In this document: piece after piece, positions 48,803 to 59,856 of the stretch | Position numbering within the stretch: the stretch's first letter is position 1 | Layout: every line of letters starts with the position of its first letter | Assembly: GCF_030272615.1 (NCBI RefSeq) | Contig: NC_081409.1 | Coordinates: forward strand, 474,230,573 to 474,294,572 | Direction: 5' to 3' | Length of the DNA: 64,000 nt | From: Cryptomeria japonica | Lineage: Eukaryota > Streptophyta > Pinopsida > Cupressales > Cupressaceae | Made by a program: the position numbers and the translations under genes | Notes under the pieces: model-generated | What the model was told of the DNA's origin: nothing | What the model saw: only the letters and a program-made list of their open reading frames with translations | Database searches by the model: none

Positions 48803-51396
48803 ATCTCCCCCTTTGGCATTGATGATAACATATGAATGCGAAAAAAAATCAATAGAAAGGAATAGATCAACACTAACAAACTCCAACAAACTCCCTGTAA
48901 GATCATGCACACAAAGTTCCAAAGATAAACCAGTTTTTCACATGCTTCTCTCCCTCTTTGACAATAATTCCAAAGACATAAAAATTTCAAGCTTCTCTTC
49001 CCAAACTAGACAGAATCTAACTCAAAGCCACATACTGACTACCCCATATGAGTAGTAGCACCAACTCATCAACCCAAATAAGAAGATAAGACTGTGAATA
49101 CCACTAGATTGATGCATCTCCATGTACCTAGTTCTCATCAGGAGGGGCAGAGACCCCTAACTTGTCTCTCAAATACACAAATGTATATTTAGGAAAAGGC
49201 TTAGTAAAAATATCCACAATTTGATCCTTTGTAGATACATACTCCAATTTAACTTCCTCATCACTAACACTATCACTCAAGAAATGAACTTTATTGATAT
49301 ATGCTTTGTTTTAGAGTGCAATACCAGATTCTTGTAAATATTAATAACACTTTAATTGTCGCAATAAATAACAGAGGGCTCATCATACACAACTCTAATG
49401 TCCTTCAACATTTTCTTCATCTAAACTACCTGAGTACAGTTGCTAGCAGCAATAATGTATTCAACTTCAATAGTAGATAGAGATATAACATCTTATTTCT
49501 TACTTGCCCATGAAACCAACTTCTTCCCCCAAAAGAAAGCTCAATCGGTAGTGCTCTTCTAGTCATCTACATCACTTGCATAATAAACATCAATATAAGC
49601 ACATAACATGAAATCATCATTCTTTAGATACCATAACCCATAGTCAACATTCTCCTTCAAATATCCAAAAATCCTCTTCACAACAGTGACACGAGTCTCT
49701 TTAGGATCATCTTGAAATCTGGCACAAAGACATACAACATGCATGATATCAGGTGTAGTATGAGTTAGGTACAACAGTCCACCAACCATAGATCTGTACA
49801 AGCTCTGATTTACTTTTTGAGATTCATCTTGCTTAGACAACTTGCATCTTGTCACCATAGGAGTTCCAACAGGTTTAAAATCAGCTAACCCAAACTTCTT
49901 CAATATTTCCTTCACATACTTAGATTGAGAAATGAAAATACCTTTACCGGTCTAAGTAATCCGCAATCCTAAGAAGAATTTCATCTCACCTATCATAGAC
50001 ATCTCAAATTCCTTTTTCATATCATCAACAAAATTCATAATCAAATCATCATCTCATCCAATAATAATATCATCCACACACACTTCAACAGTCAAAATGT
50101 TATCATTCTTAACCTTAAAGTATAAGTTACTGTTAGCAGTACCTTTACAAAATCCCAACTTTATCAAATACTTATCTAATCAAGCATACTAGGCTCTAGG
50201 GGCTTGCTTTAGTCCATACTGTGCTTTCTTCGATCTACATACCATGTCTCCTTCATATGAGAATGAGAATCCTTCCGGTTGCTCAATGTAGACTTCCTCT
50301 TCAAGATCACCTTTCAAATGTAAGCAACATATGCAAGCATTAATCTAACAACTTCAATTATAGATAAAGGAGAAAAAGTCTCCTCATAATCAATACCTTC
50401 CATCTGAGAGAATCCCTTACATACCAATCTTGCTTTGTTTCTTACTACTTCACCGACTTCATTCAGTTTATTCCAGAATACCCATTTAGTACCAATCACA
50501 TTCTTGTATTTAGGTCTCCAAACAAGCTCCCATGTGTTATTCTTCTCAATCTAATTTAACTCTTCCTCCATAGGTTTTATCTAGTTCTCATCCTTACATG
50601 CTTCAACAACATCTTTAGGTTCAATTTTAGAAGTCAGGCATATCTCTTCAGTAGCAAGTCTTCTCTTAGTCATCACACCTTTATTTTTGTGTTTAATAAT
50701 TTGATTCTAAACGATTCAATTTCACATACCTCAGAGTCTTCTGATTGTTCTAATTCTCAGGCTCTTGAACTTCTTCATCAACAACAACAATATCTAGATT
50801 AAATGTCTCCATAAAATCATTCTACTTTAGGATCTCAGTCTATGCAAGCTTAGAAACAATATCCTAATCATCAATCTCATATCCGCATACTCTGATCTGC
50901 TTCCCATGACATTCATCAACCTTCACATTTGCACTTTCTACTATTTTCTTCAACCTCTTATTGTAACACCAGTAGGCCTTGCTCTTAGTAGAATATCCCA
51001 AGAAAATTCCTTCATCACATCTTGCATCAAACTTCCCTATATCCTCATCTCTTTTGATATAACATTTGCTTCGAAAAACTCTGAAATATCTAACTGTAGG
51101 AACATGACCAAACCATAGCTCATAAGGAGTCTTACCAGAGTCACCTTTTATATGAACTCAGTTGAATGTGTAAACAACAATGCTAACAACTTATTTCCAA
51201 AAGGTTTGTGCAACATTTCCTTCAATCAACATCATTCTAGCAACATCCAAGATTGTTCTATTCTTTCTTTCAACAACTCCATTCTGCTGAGGGGTTCTAG
51301 GAGCAGATAATTGTCTTCTAATTCTATTCCTTTCACAAAATGTATCAAACTCACTGGATGTGAATTCTCCTCCTCTATCAAACCTCAAATACTTTT
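48803..51396 (-). pseudogene. E6 body: copia integrase, RT and RNase H, cut off
   Basis: RNase H lies at about 49560-49160. The end of reverse transcriptase lies at 49915-49559 (LKKFGLADFKPVGTPMV, MVGGLLYLTHTTPDIM). Upstream reverse transcriptase lies at about 50560-49930 ([33 protein letters not shown]). Integrase at about 51395-50900 has DRGGEFTSSEFDTFCE with the second Asp and QQNGVVERKNRT with the Glu. The body stops at 51396 inside integrase, directly before KYLRFDRGG, where Tat B sequence begins. Gag, protease and 5' LTR are absent from the window. Stops break all parts. Confidence 0.9.
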
Positions 51397-52238
51397 GCCC
51401 CTCTTTGAGACAATGCGATTTTAAGCGTTGTTTCAAAGAACAGTAATGAAAATGCCCCGGACACTGACAATGACATATGAAAATGCCCCAGACAATAACA
51501 ATGATATATGCATGCCCCCTCAAGGAATTGGCCGGAAACATGCAGAAAAGAGGCCAATTGATCGATAAAAATGATAGGATCGAACGGACTGACAATCAGA
51601 GATCGGATGCATGAAGGACAAGCACTTGAAGATGCAAAAGACTGCGACCAACATAAGATGGAGAAGACGCACGTCCATCTATGCAATGACAAAGAGCTAT
51701 AAATGAGACCAAGAGGTGGAAAATTGCTCATTTGCACTAGCTAAAGAGGAGGATTTGTTGCTCTGGACAAGGACACTTGCAGAGAGATGGTGAACATTCC
51801 AATGGTGGATCACCTTGGAGAACGTGTACGCACATTCAGACGACCGGATGATGCAGGAGCCGCGGTATGGATCTCAAAAACCCATGTTTTCAATTTCATG
51901 ACTTTTGATTGCTTGTGGGACATTGTGGGGCCCACAAGGGATGCAGAAACTGACTCCTGCACTTGTGTAGGGCGAATCCTGCACTTGTGTAGGGTCTTCT
52001 GCGCTTGTGTAGGGAGACACAAGCGCAAGTTACCTGACACAGGCGCAGGTTCCTGGACACAGGCGCAAGTGTGCATTGGAAACCCTAATTTTGGTCAAAA
52101 CGACATGCAAATGCTCCGAAAAGGGGGGACAAGAATAGGATAGGTCAAATGAGATGAAAAACACCCTGATTAGACATGAAAATGAGGAAATGCAACCCGT
52201 AGGAGCAAACCCTAAAACTGACAAAATTTGGCCCAATT
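51397..52238. other. Tat B terminal region upstream of the PMD gene
   Basis: Non-coding, richer in G and C than the copia DNA. It holds repeated GGGGCA tracts on the element strand (51397-51402 and near 51455, 51487 and 51515), two about 30-bp direct repeats ('atgaaaatgcccc', 51432-51500) and the hairpin cluster at 51950-52075. It may contain the polypurine tract of Tat B and promoter sequence for the PMD gene, but neither is proven. Confidence 0.5.
51950..52075. repeat. Direct and inverted repeat cluster able to fold
   Basis: Three copies of a 'tgcacttgtgtaggg' unit (about 51957-52014) are followed by three copies of its approximate reverse complement ('cacaggcgcaggttcctg', about 52017-52072). 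At the centre TGCGCTTGTGT (52000-52010) pairs perfectly with ACACAAGCGCA (52017-52027) around a 6-base loop. The cluster lies about 165 bp upstream of the PMD copy B start. Confidence 0.85.
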
Positions 52239-54037
52239 GTGATGCAGAGTCGACAGTATCCGTTGATCACATGGGAGAACCGACCGGATTGCTTCATGCT
52301 ACGACATAGACTCAGGAGCATAGAGAGAGATACCTTAGCAGGACTGGGGATATACTATGTCACATTCATGGCCGAGATTAGGGTAAACACAGGACTGCTT
52401 ACCGCATTGGCAGAGCGATGGTATTCAGAGACCTCCTCATTCCATCTGGCGACCGGAGAGGCGATGGTGACACTGGAGGATGTATGGCGTATCCTCCACA
52501 TTCTGATTCATGGAGAGATGATAGAGTATGATCCAATGACAGGGAGAGAGGCATTGTGCAGATTGTTTGAGTGCGACGCAGATGAGTTGGATATCGTCGA
52601 GAGGGAGATTGGCTGGGAGACTATGGCATCAGAGTATGATCGAAGATACATGGTGATAGCCGTGGTGATAGCATGTCTACTGGCAGGAGAGAGATGAGGA
52701 CATGGATTCCCTATTGGATGGGGAAGAGTGCTAGAGCGGATGGCGAAAGAGGGGACAATGTACGCATGGGGACCATGTGTACTGGCTATGCTGTATTTTC
52801 AGCTGCATCAGATAGCATATCAGGGAGTGCAGACTTTGAGCTGTGGAGTTACACTGCTACAGGTATGGGCATTTGAGCACATAGCCATATGTCGACCGAT
52901 TACAGAGAGACAGGTTGTACCACACCGACCATATGTGTATTGCTATGGTGGAGCACTGAGATAGGGTCCATTTGGATACATATTATACTGGCGACATGAG
53001 CTAGACAGATTGAGAGAGTTCATATGGAGGCCATATCGTGATTGTCCGGGATGGTCAGATGATAGTGATGAGCTACCCTATTGTAGACAGGAGAGGTACC
53101 TGATTGGGCAACCAGTGAATCGCTAGAGAGTGATTGAGATGTACCTGCCAGAGAGAGTCAGACGACAGTTTGGAGAGACGCAGGACGTACCTAGGAGGAC
53201 TGCATGCTTTGCCCGATCTCACAGAGAGACGAGTCAGTATGATTCAGCCACACATAGCATATGCTGACTTTGCAGAGCTACAGTAGAGACAGTGGGATTG
53301 GAGGTCAGATGTGGTAGACGCCGGGACGATAGATGAGTATGATAGATGGTTTGCACGACGACGGCCAGTGCCTTTGACTGATCCGGATATTCCAGTACCG
53401 AGGAGATAGGAGGACTTCCCACTCACAGGAGAGGAGGGAGATGATGAGGATGAGGAGGATGAGGACAGGTATGAGGACAGAGACGAGGATGAGGATAGAG
53501 ATGAGGAAGGTGGGGATGAGGATGATGAGGAGCAGGAGGATGAGCCAGATTTGGGCGAGCATGAGGCATTACAGGACATACCCATAGAGCCAAAGACAAC
53601 TAGGACAAAGGAGATGGAGATATTCAGGGCTACCATAGCGAGTCAGCAGGACTATATTGCAACATTGGAGAGACAGAATGCCAGCTTGAGGACAGAACAA
53701 GATACAACAATAGCTCAGGCACAGCGAGAGGGACAAAGAGTCACTAAGTTCATTGGGTCGATTAGGGATGCCAGTGCACGGGAGATGGCACAGATGCTAG
53801 TAGAGACCGGAGAGGAGAGACTGTATTGGAGGACACTATATGAGAGTGCAGTTCCACCGGAGTGGAGAGCACCTTCATACCGGGCACGATCGAGGACAGA
53901 GAGTAGGTCACGCTCTCGGAGGTCATTGAGCAGCATGGGGGTGAGTGGACCTATGAGACCACCATAGCCAGGACCAGGAGGGACATCGTCCGCGAGACAT
54001 GGCAGGGATGAGGAGGATAGAGGGAGCACCCAGTGAC
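52239..54037 (+). pseudogene. PMD protein, copy B, antisense to Tat B pol
   Basis: From ATG 52239: a PMD domain (about residues 25-290; RWYSETSSFHLATGEAMVTL, VWRILHILIHGEMIEYD, then VTLLQVWAFEHIAICRP, ILYWRHELDRLREFIWRPYR and VRRQFGETQDVP). A long Asp/Glu run (53430-53545), a coiled coil (about 53600-53730; IATLERQNASLRTEQ) and a Ser/Arg-rich tail (SRTESRSRSRRS) follow. In-frame stops lie at 52695, about 52961 and 53124, one frameshift near 53200, and stops near 53282, 53407 and 53965. Most stops are one transition from CGA or CAG. It is the best-preserved of three copies. PMD proteins are nuclear; this one is transposon-borne and not functional as read. Confidence 0.85.
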
Positions 54038-55139
54038 AGAGGCACGTGCTCCGTATGACAGACAATGGACATTATGTAGTTTGACATGTTGTAGTCAGCC
54101 TGCGGGCCATACTTAGGATAGATAGTTCGATTTTGTACTCTGATATGTTTGTGATAGATGATATGATATGCATCGATATGATGGGATGCAATATGTTATG
54201 ACGTATGGTTATTTTCTATGTATGGATGACTTATGCACTGTTTATGTACCATTGTGGAACATGTATGGATGCATTTTTTTGTGTTTTTGATGCATTTATA
54301 GTATGAAATGGATAAAATGCTTGATATGATGCTTGATATAATTCAAATGTACTAACCAAATGGATGCAGGATGCAACATGCATTTTTGGAAATCGGAGCA
54401 CTAGACTGAACTGACTATCTGACCGGACGGAAGAAATGTTAGTAAGAAGAAAATGAAACAGAGGACAGTTAAAGATGAAGAAAACTTGCTTTTAGTAATG
54501 CACTTTGTAGGTGAGAACCTTTATTTTTATGTAGCAAAATGGATGCGTAGCATCATGGCATTGAAGGCCAGAGCTGAAATGCAACCCTTTTTGCAAAAGA
54601 CAGACACATCACAGACAAACAACAATCACAATCAAGAAAAGAAAAGGACCATGAGCCATCCCGGTCACTCTAAATCACTCAGTGACATCATCGAGCAACA
54701 TAAGAACATGATCGAAGCCAAAGATAAATCAATAAAAAGACAAGATACACAAATTCAAGCCAATCAGACAAACATCTTGATCTTCATTGTCAAAAGTTGA
54801 AAGTGCTGAGAGGACGATCATGCTGTCTGGTTTCAGGAAATGTGGTACCCCGTCTAAGACAGGACACAGTCTGGTTTCGAGTATACCACACCTTGTATAA
54901 GACCCATGATAGTAGAGACAAGGACAAATGATTTTGATGGTAACGTTCGATTGTTATGACAATTGTGATCAGTTTCAATGTTTGGTTTGATTGAAAAAGT
55001 TCATCTGTTTAAGCGTGATTTCATTAAAGCACAACGTGTGATTGTGAGTGTCGTTGGATGAATGCTCAGTGATTTGTCTTATGTACAAAAGGAATAATGT
55101 ATTGCAAAATGTTTGTTTTTGGATTTTAAAATTTTTTGG

Positions 55140-55300
55140 TCATTTTTTCAGGACTTTTTATGATTTTTAGGGATTTTTTCAGGACATTATTCAATTTTTA
55201 TGATCTTTTTCAGGACATTTTTGAATTTTATGATCTTTTTTTCAGGACATTATTTGATTTTTTTTTTTTTGATCTTTAGGATTATTTCAGGACATTATTG
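55140..55300. repeat. Minisatellite in Tat B 3' region
   Basis: Five or so copies of a roughly 30-bp unit built on 'tttttcaggacattatt' and 'tttttatgatc', with variable T runs. A further half unit lies at about 55755. Tandem repeats of this kind are known from the hypervariable 3' regions of Tat-type elements. Confidence 0.85.
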
Positions 55301-55615
55301 GATTCAAAATTTCCAGTGATTGATCATGACAAGGGGAAGGCACCCAATGCGCAGCTGAAAGACACATAGACCTGGGACCAAAACATATGGACAAGAAACT
55401 GGAGTAGGCAAGACAGTGATGTTGACCAATAACAGGCCTGAAACTGAACATTGGGTCGAGACAAAGATAGGCATGATAAACCGGCTGAGAGAAAGTATAG
55501 CTAAAAGTCATGATAGATGGCGGAGCAATGATCTCATTACTCATGGCGCCTGATTGCCAGGTTTTCACCATGGTACTTGCCCAAAGCGCCTATTTGCTAG
55601 GTTTGCACTAGAGGG

Positions 55616-55770
55616 CGAATCATTTTTTTCTCTTTACTTTTTTTGCTCTTGTTTCTTTTTTCTCTTTTTTCATTTTTTTGTATTTTTCATTTTTTTCATT
55701 TTTTTGTATTTTTCATTTTTTTCATTTTTTTGTGTTTTTTTCATTTTTTTCATTTTTTTGTATTTTTTCA
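55616..55770. repeat. T-rich simple repeat next to integrase stop
   Basis: Repeats of 'catttttttgtatttttcat' on the plus strand (A-rich on the element strand). The equivalent A-rich run follows the Tat A integrase at 7200-7275, so the feature is shared by both elements. Confidence 0.9.
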
Positions 55771-55801
55771 GGATCATATTTGAATAAGTACTGATAGAGA
55801 A

Positions 55802-56977
55802 TTATGCCCAGTACTTGCGAAGATGCATGCTATTGATAGGATTGGACAGAGGTTCACCTTCTGGGGTAGCAAGCTGATATGCCCCCGAGCCATATGCTGC
55901 AGTTACTATGAAAGGACCAACCCAATTAGGTTCAAATTTACCTTTGATGATATCAGTAGACTGTGCATTCTTAGGGTTTGCCTTTAAAACCAGGTCTCCC
56001 ACTTCGAAGTGTTGCCCTTTGAATTTCTTATTATAAGAGCGACGGAGACGGTTTTGATATGCTTGCAAATGTGTCAGAGCTGTCTGACGCTTTTCATCTA
56101 ACATCTCAAGCTGATGCAGCCGAGAGACTCTGTGTGTCTCATCATCAATCAGGTGTTGCAAGGAAACCCGCAAGGAAGGAATCTCGACTTCCAAAGGTAA
56201 AATGGCTTCCGCACCATACACCAAGGAATAAGGTGTTGCGCCAGTAGGTGTGCGGATAGAAGTGCGATAGGCCCATAGTGCTGGATTTAACTGTACATGC
56301 CAATCTCGACCAGCGTCATTGACAACTTTCTTCAGGATCTTGATAATGGTTTTATTTGATGCTTCAGCTTGCCCATTACCTTGTGGATAATACGGACTGG
56401 AAAAATGATGTTGAATATGAAACTTGTCACAGAGTTCTTTGACATCTTTATTCTTAAAAGGTCGACCATTATCTGTGACTATGGCAAGGGGTACCCCATA
56501 TTTGCATATGATATAGTTCAGCAAGAATTTTGAAATTTGGACACCAGTGATATAAGTCATGGGGATAGCCTCGATCCATTTGGTAAAATATTCTGTAGCT
56601 GTAATAATGAACTTGTGTCCATTTGCAGATGTTGGGTGAATCTTGCCGATAAGATCCAATCCCCACTAAGAAAAGGGCCATGGAGATATGACAGAATGAA
56701 GCTCTTGGGCTAGTGCATGAATATAATTTCCATGGATCTGGCACTTGTAACACTTTTTAACAAAATCATGAACATCTTTTTCCAAAGTGGGCCAATAATA
56801 CCCAGCACGAATCAACTTTTTGGCTAAGCTAAGACCATTGAAATGGCCCCCACATATACCATTGTGAACCTTGTGTAAAGCCATTTGTGCTTCGTTAGAA
56901 TCCAAACACCTGAGGAAGGTATGGTCAAAGGAACGACGGTAAAGGGTGTCGGCAATGATGACATACTTGGCTGTCTA
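55802..56977 (-). pseudogene. Tat B integrase
   Basis: An H2C2 zinc finger at about 56880-56735 (HKVHNGICGGHFNG, GYYWPTLEKDV, KKCYKCQIHG) is followed by a core with all three catalytic residues: GLDLIGKI (Asp), VTDNGRPFKNKDV (Asp) and NGQAEASNK (Glu). The C-terminal part (KGQHFEVGDLVLKANPKN, KFEPNWVGPFIV) ends LRKYWA near 55802. In-frame TAG codons lie at 56975-56977 and 56666-56668; the latter sits in FS-WGLDLIG, where related elements have Gln. Otherwise the frame is open for 285 codons, the best integrase in the window. No chromodomain follows. Confidence 0.95.
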
Positions 56978-57037
56978 TCGGATAAAGGCTCGGCGTTGGT
57001 TCGCGAAAAAGTTAGGTGGTAAGGTCTGGGACTTCAA

Positions 57038-57610
57038 CTATTGATATACGCCATTGTACCATGGGGAGTTGGGACCAACACGAATGCACATCACATCAGC
57101 TGTCAGAATGTCAAAAGAGGGGACCAGCAATTGTTCGACCAAGAATTCACACTTGTCCATATTATGAGGCATATTCAACATGGAAGCAATTGTAGCCATT
57201 GCATCTGCCGACTTGTTTTGCATTCTTGGCACTTGACTGAAATGGATAGCTGTGAATTTTGTCTTGAAGAAATCTACCATGTGCTTATAGGGAATAAGCT
57301 TTTCATCTTTTGTTTCGTAGTCATCATTCACTTGTCGGATGACTAATTGAGAATCTCCATAGACTTGCAAATGCTTGACATTCCAGTGGACTGCTACTTG
57401 GAGTCCTGTAACCAGTGCTTCATACTCTGCAATGTTATTGGTGCAGGGGAAAGTTATTCTGTAAGACTTTGGAATAGCATCACCTTGAGGGGTGACAAAC
57501 AAGATGCCTGCTCCGGACCCGAACTTGGTATGGGACCCATCAAAGTATAACTTCCATTCATTAGATGATGTGAAAGCAAAGACCGATTCATCTGGAAAAT
57601 CGGTCAACAT
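57038..57610 (-). pseudogene. Tat B second, archaeal-type RNase H
   Basis: 190 codons. The catalytic set is complete: LYFDGSHTKFGSGAGI (Asp), NNIAEYEALVTGLQVA (Glu), VYGDSQLVIRQV (Asp) and QNKSADAMATIA (Asp). The position between the first RNase H and integrase is that of Tat-lineage elements. The frame joins the upstream RNase H through one TGA at 57677, where the pattern EYMEWK of related elements predicts Trp, and reaches integrase through TAG codons at 57038 and 56975. Confidence 0.95.
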
Positions 57611-57676
57611 GGGATGATCATCAGAAATAGGAGCCTCTGCAAGTTGATCTGCTATGACTTGTCCTTTTATGGCCTT

Positions 57677-58144
57677 TCACTCCATATACTCAATGTCAAA
57701 TTCACTGAGAATCATGACCCATTTTGCTAGGCGACCCGTCAAAGCTTCTCGGCTAAGCAAATATTTTAAGGGATCAATTTTTGCAACCAACAATGTTTGG
57801 TGGCTTAGCATATAATGCCGGAGCTTTTGTGTTGCAAATACCACTGCTAAGCATGCCCTCTCAATAGTTGAATAATTTAATTCATAACCAACCAATGTCC
57901 GACTGATATAGTAAATAGCTCTTTCTTTGCCATTCTCATCTTGTTGAGCCAAGAGAACTCCTAATGCTATTTCAGTTGCAGAGATATACAATAAAAAGGG
58001 CTTTCCTTCTATAGGAGGCATTAGAATAGGCGGTGATAGCAAATAGTCTTTGAGAGCTTGAAAAGCTGATTGAGATTGCTTAGTCCATTTAAAAGCAACA
58101 CCTTTGTGTAGTAGATGTTGGAATGGATGACATTTGTCGGCCAA
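57677..58144 (-). pseudogene. Tat B first RNase H, catalytic residues lost
   Basis: Recognisable Ty3 RNase H: LYISATEIALGVLLAQQDENG, YYISRTLVGYELNYSTIE, LRHYMLSHQTLLV, TGRLAKWVMILSEFDIEYME. The first catalytic Asp (usually in a SD or CDAS context) is replaced in YISATEIA, and the TD of the third block is altered (VAKIDPLKYLL). In Tat elements this domain is typically a degenerate linker, with the second RNase H taking over the catalysis. It is separated from reverse transcriptase by a frameshift near 58155. Confidence 0.9.
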
Positions 58145-58149
58145 CTGAG

Positions 58150-59799
58150 CTATGAAGCGACAAATTGACTGAGCTTTCCTTGCAGACTTCTTAATTGCTG
58201 GAGATTTGAAGGTGGAGGCATATCCATTATTGCTTTGACCTTGGCGGGGTCGACCTCAATGCCTCGGTGAGAAACAATGTATCCGAGTAATTTGCCAGCT
58301 GTAACACCAAAGACACACTTTTTTGGATTGAGCCTGAGTTTGTAGGTCTCCATTCTGTCAAAGATTGGGCCCAAGATGGCTAGATGACTATCTCTGGTAA
58401 CAGATTTACATAACAAGTCATCAACATAATCCTCCATCAAAGTATGCATGAAATCATGAAAAATTGTCGTCATTGCTCTTTGATATGTTGCACCTGCATT
58501 TTTGAGACCGAAGGGCATCATATTCCAGCAATAGGTGCCCCAAGCACAGGTGAATGCGGTCTTATGTTGATCTTCAGGAGCAATGCGAATTTGGTTATAG
58601 CTGGAGAAACCATCCATTAATGAAAGCATCTCATATCCAGTCGTCATGTCCACTATGATGTCTATGTTTGGCAATGGAAAATCATCTTTAGGGCATGCTT
58701 TATTGAGATCCCTAAAATCTGTGCAGATTCTGATGCCCCCAGTTACTTTGCTAACTGGCACTAAATTTGAAATCCAGTCTGCATAATCAATGGGTCTGAT
58801 GAAGCCCACATCTAGCAATTGTTTTAATTCCACTTTGACTAGAAGAGCCACCTGAGGATGCATCTTTCTAAGTTTCTGTTTGACAGGCTTGGCATCCGCT
58901 TTTAATGGCAAATGATGAAGAACCAATTCTGGATCAAGGCCAGGCATATCTGCATAGGACCATGCAAAGCTGATCTTCTTCTCTAGAAAGAAATTGACAA
59001 AATCTATCTTTTCTTGTTTTGATAGAGAAACAGCAAAATGAATGACCTTAGGGTTGTCAGGTGTACCCAAATTGATTTCCTCAGTCATCTCCACAAGCAG
59101 TGTTGATTTATCCTGAATTGATAGGGGTATGTCCACTCTTCCACCTTTGGGCGCCTCAGAAAGGTTTTCACCCGCAGGTACTTCTTTTATTTTTACTTTT
59201 GTATGATCAGAGAGTGCCTTACGGTTTTCACTCAAAGATCTATTCTTTTGATTTTTTTCTTTTTCTTTTTCTTTTTTATGACTGGAAGAGGGAGTTGACT
59301 CCCCAAAATATGTTGTGGAATCTAGGTCGATAGCAAAGCCTGCCTTATGATCGCCTTGTGGTATGCCTTCCCATAGTCCCAGGAATTCTGCAATTGCTTC
59401 GTCATTTTGAAAATAGTCCAATGTGAGCGGTTCTTGTTGGTCATGTTGGATAAGCTGGGGATAAATGAGGGGCATTTCATCATCGATTGTAAGGATAGAG
59501 AGGGCTGATATGGTAAAAATGTGAACATCTGTGGTGTCACTATCCGAACTACTTGTATCGGATTCGGAGCATGGATCCCAAAATGACTCTATCCAAGCAT
59601 GAGGACATGTTTTAGGAAGAGGGGTTATTTCATGTTTGTCTTCCATAGGCAAATTATCAGGGTCAATGAAGATATTGTCAAGGGCATAGGAGCTAGAAGA
59701 AAAAGAACTCCACTCCCATTCATTAGAATCAGTCTCGGGTCGGGTATCCTCAGGTGTTATTTCATCGTCAGAATCATGCCCTTTTCGACACATGGACAT
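58150..59799 (-). pseudogene. Tat B reverse transcriptase with acidic leader
   Basis: 549 codons open. The first 250 or so are an acidic, Ser-rich spacer (SDDEITPEDTRPETDSNEWE). Polymerase motifs follow: WISNLVPVSKVTGGIRICTD, DFPLPNIDIIVD, LSLMDGFSSYNQIRI (first catalytic Asp), NMMPFGLKNAGATYQRAM, EDYVDDLLCKS (YVDD box) and LLGYIVSHRGIEVDP. All catalytic Asp are present. The frame ends at a TAG (58150) caused by a frameshift in QGKLSQF; the continuation RFIAQLADKCHPFQ is in the next frame. Confidence 0.95.
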
Positions 59800-59856
59800 T
59801 TTGGTAGATGTGGATCCAATTCGTAACGGTACAAAACCTAACCCTAAAGTTGGGGG

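Larger units (their letters stand above)
54038..55801 (-). other. Tat B 3' untranslated region
   Basis: The stretch between the PMD stop and the integrase stop. It contains ATG-rich sequence (54100-54360), a 115-codon plus-strand frame at 54453-54800 with no recognised domain, paired 'gtctggtttc' repeats near 54828 and 54871, a minisatellite (55140-55300) and a T-rich run (55616-55770). I see no supported gene. Confidence 0.55.

Noticed and set aside
53244-53636. 130-codon Ser-rich minus-strand frame
   Set aside because: It is the reverse strand of the Asp/Glu-rich part of PMD copy B; the Ser runs come from the repeated acidic codons.
52239-54037. Host MAIN-type gene
   Set aside because: Multiple stops, a frameshift, two similar copies nearby and constant placement next to Tat pol favour a transposon-borne gene.
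55554-55787. 77-codon Phe-rich frame resembling a membrane protein
   Set aside because: Its hydrophobic part is the translation of the T-rich simple repeat.
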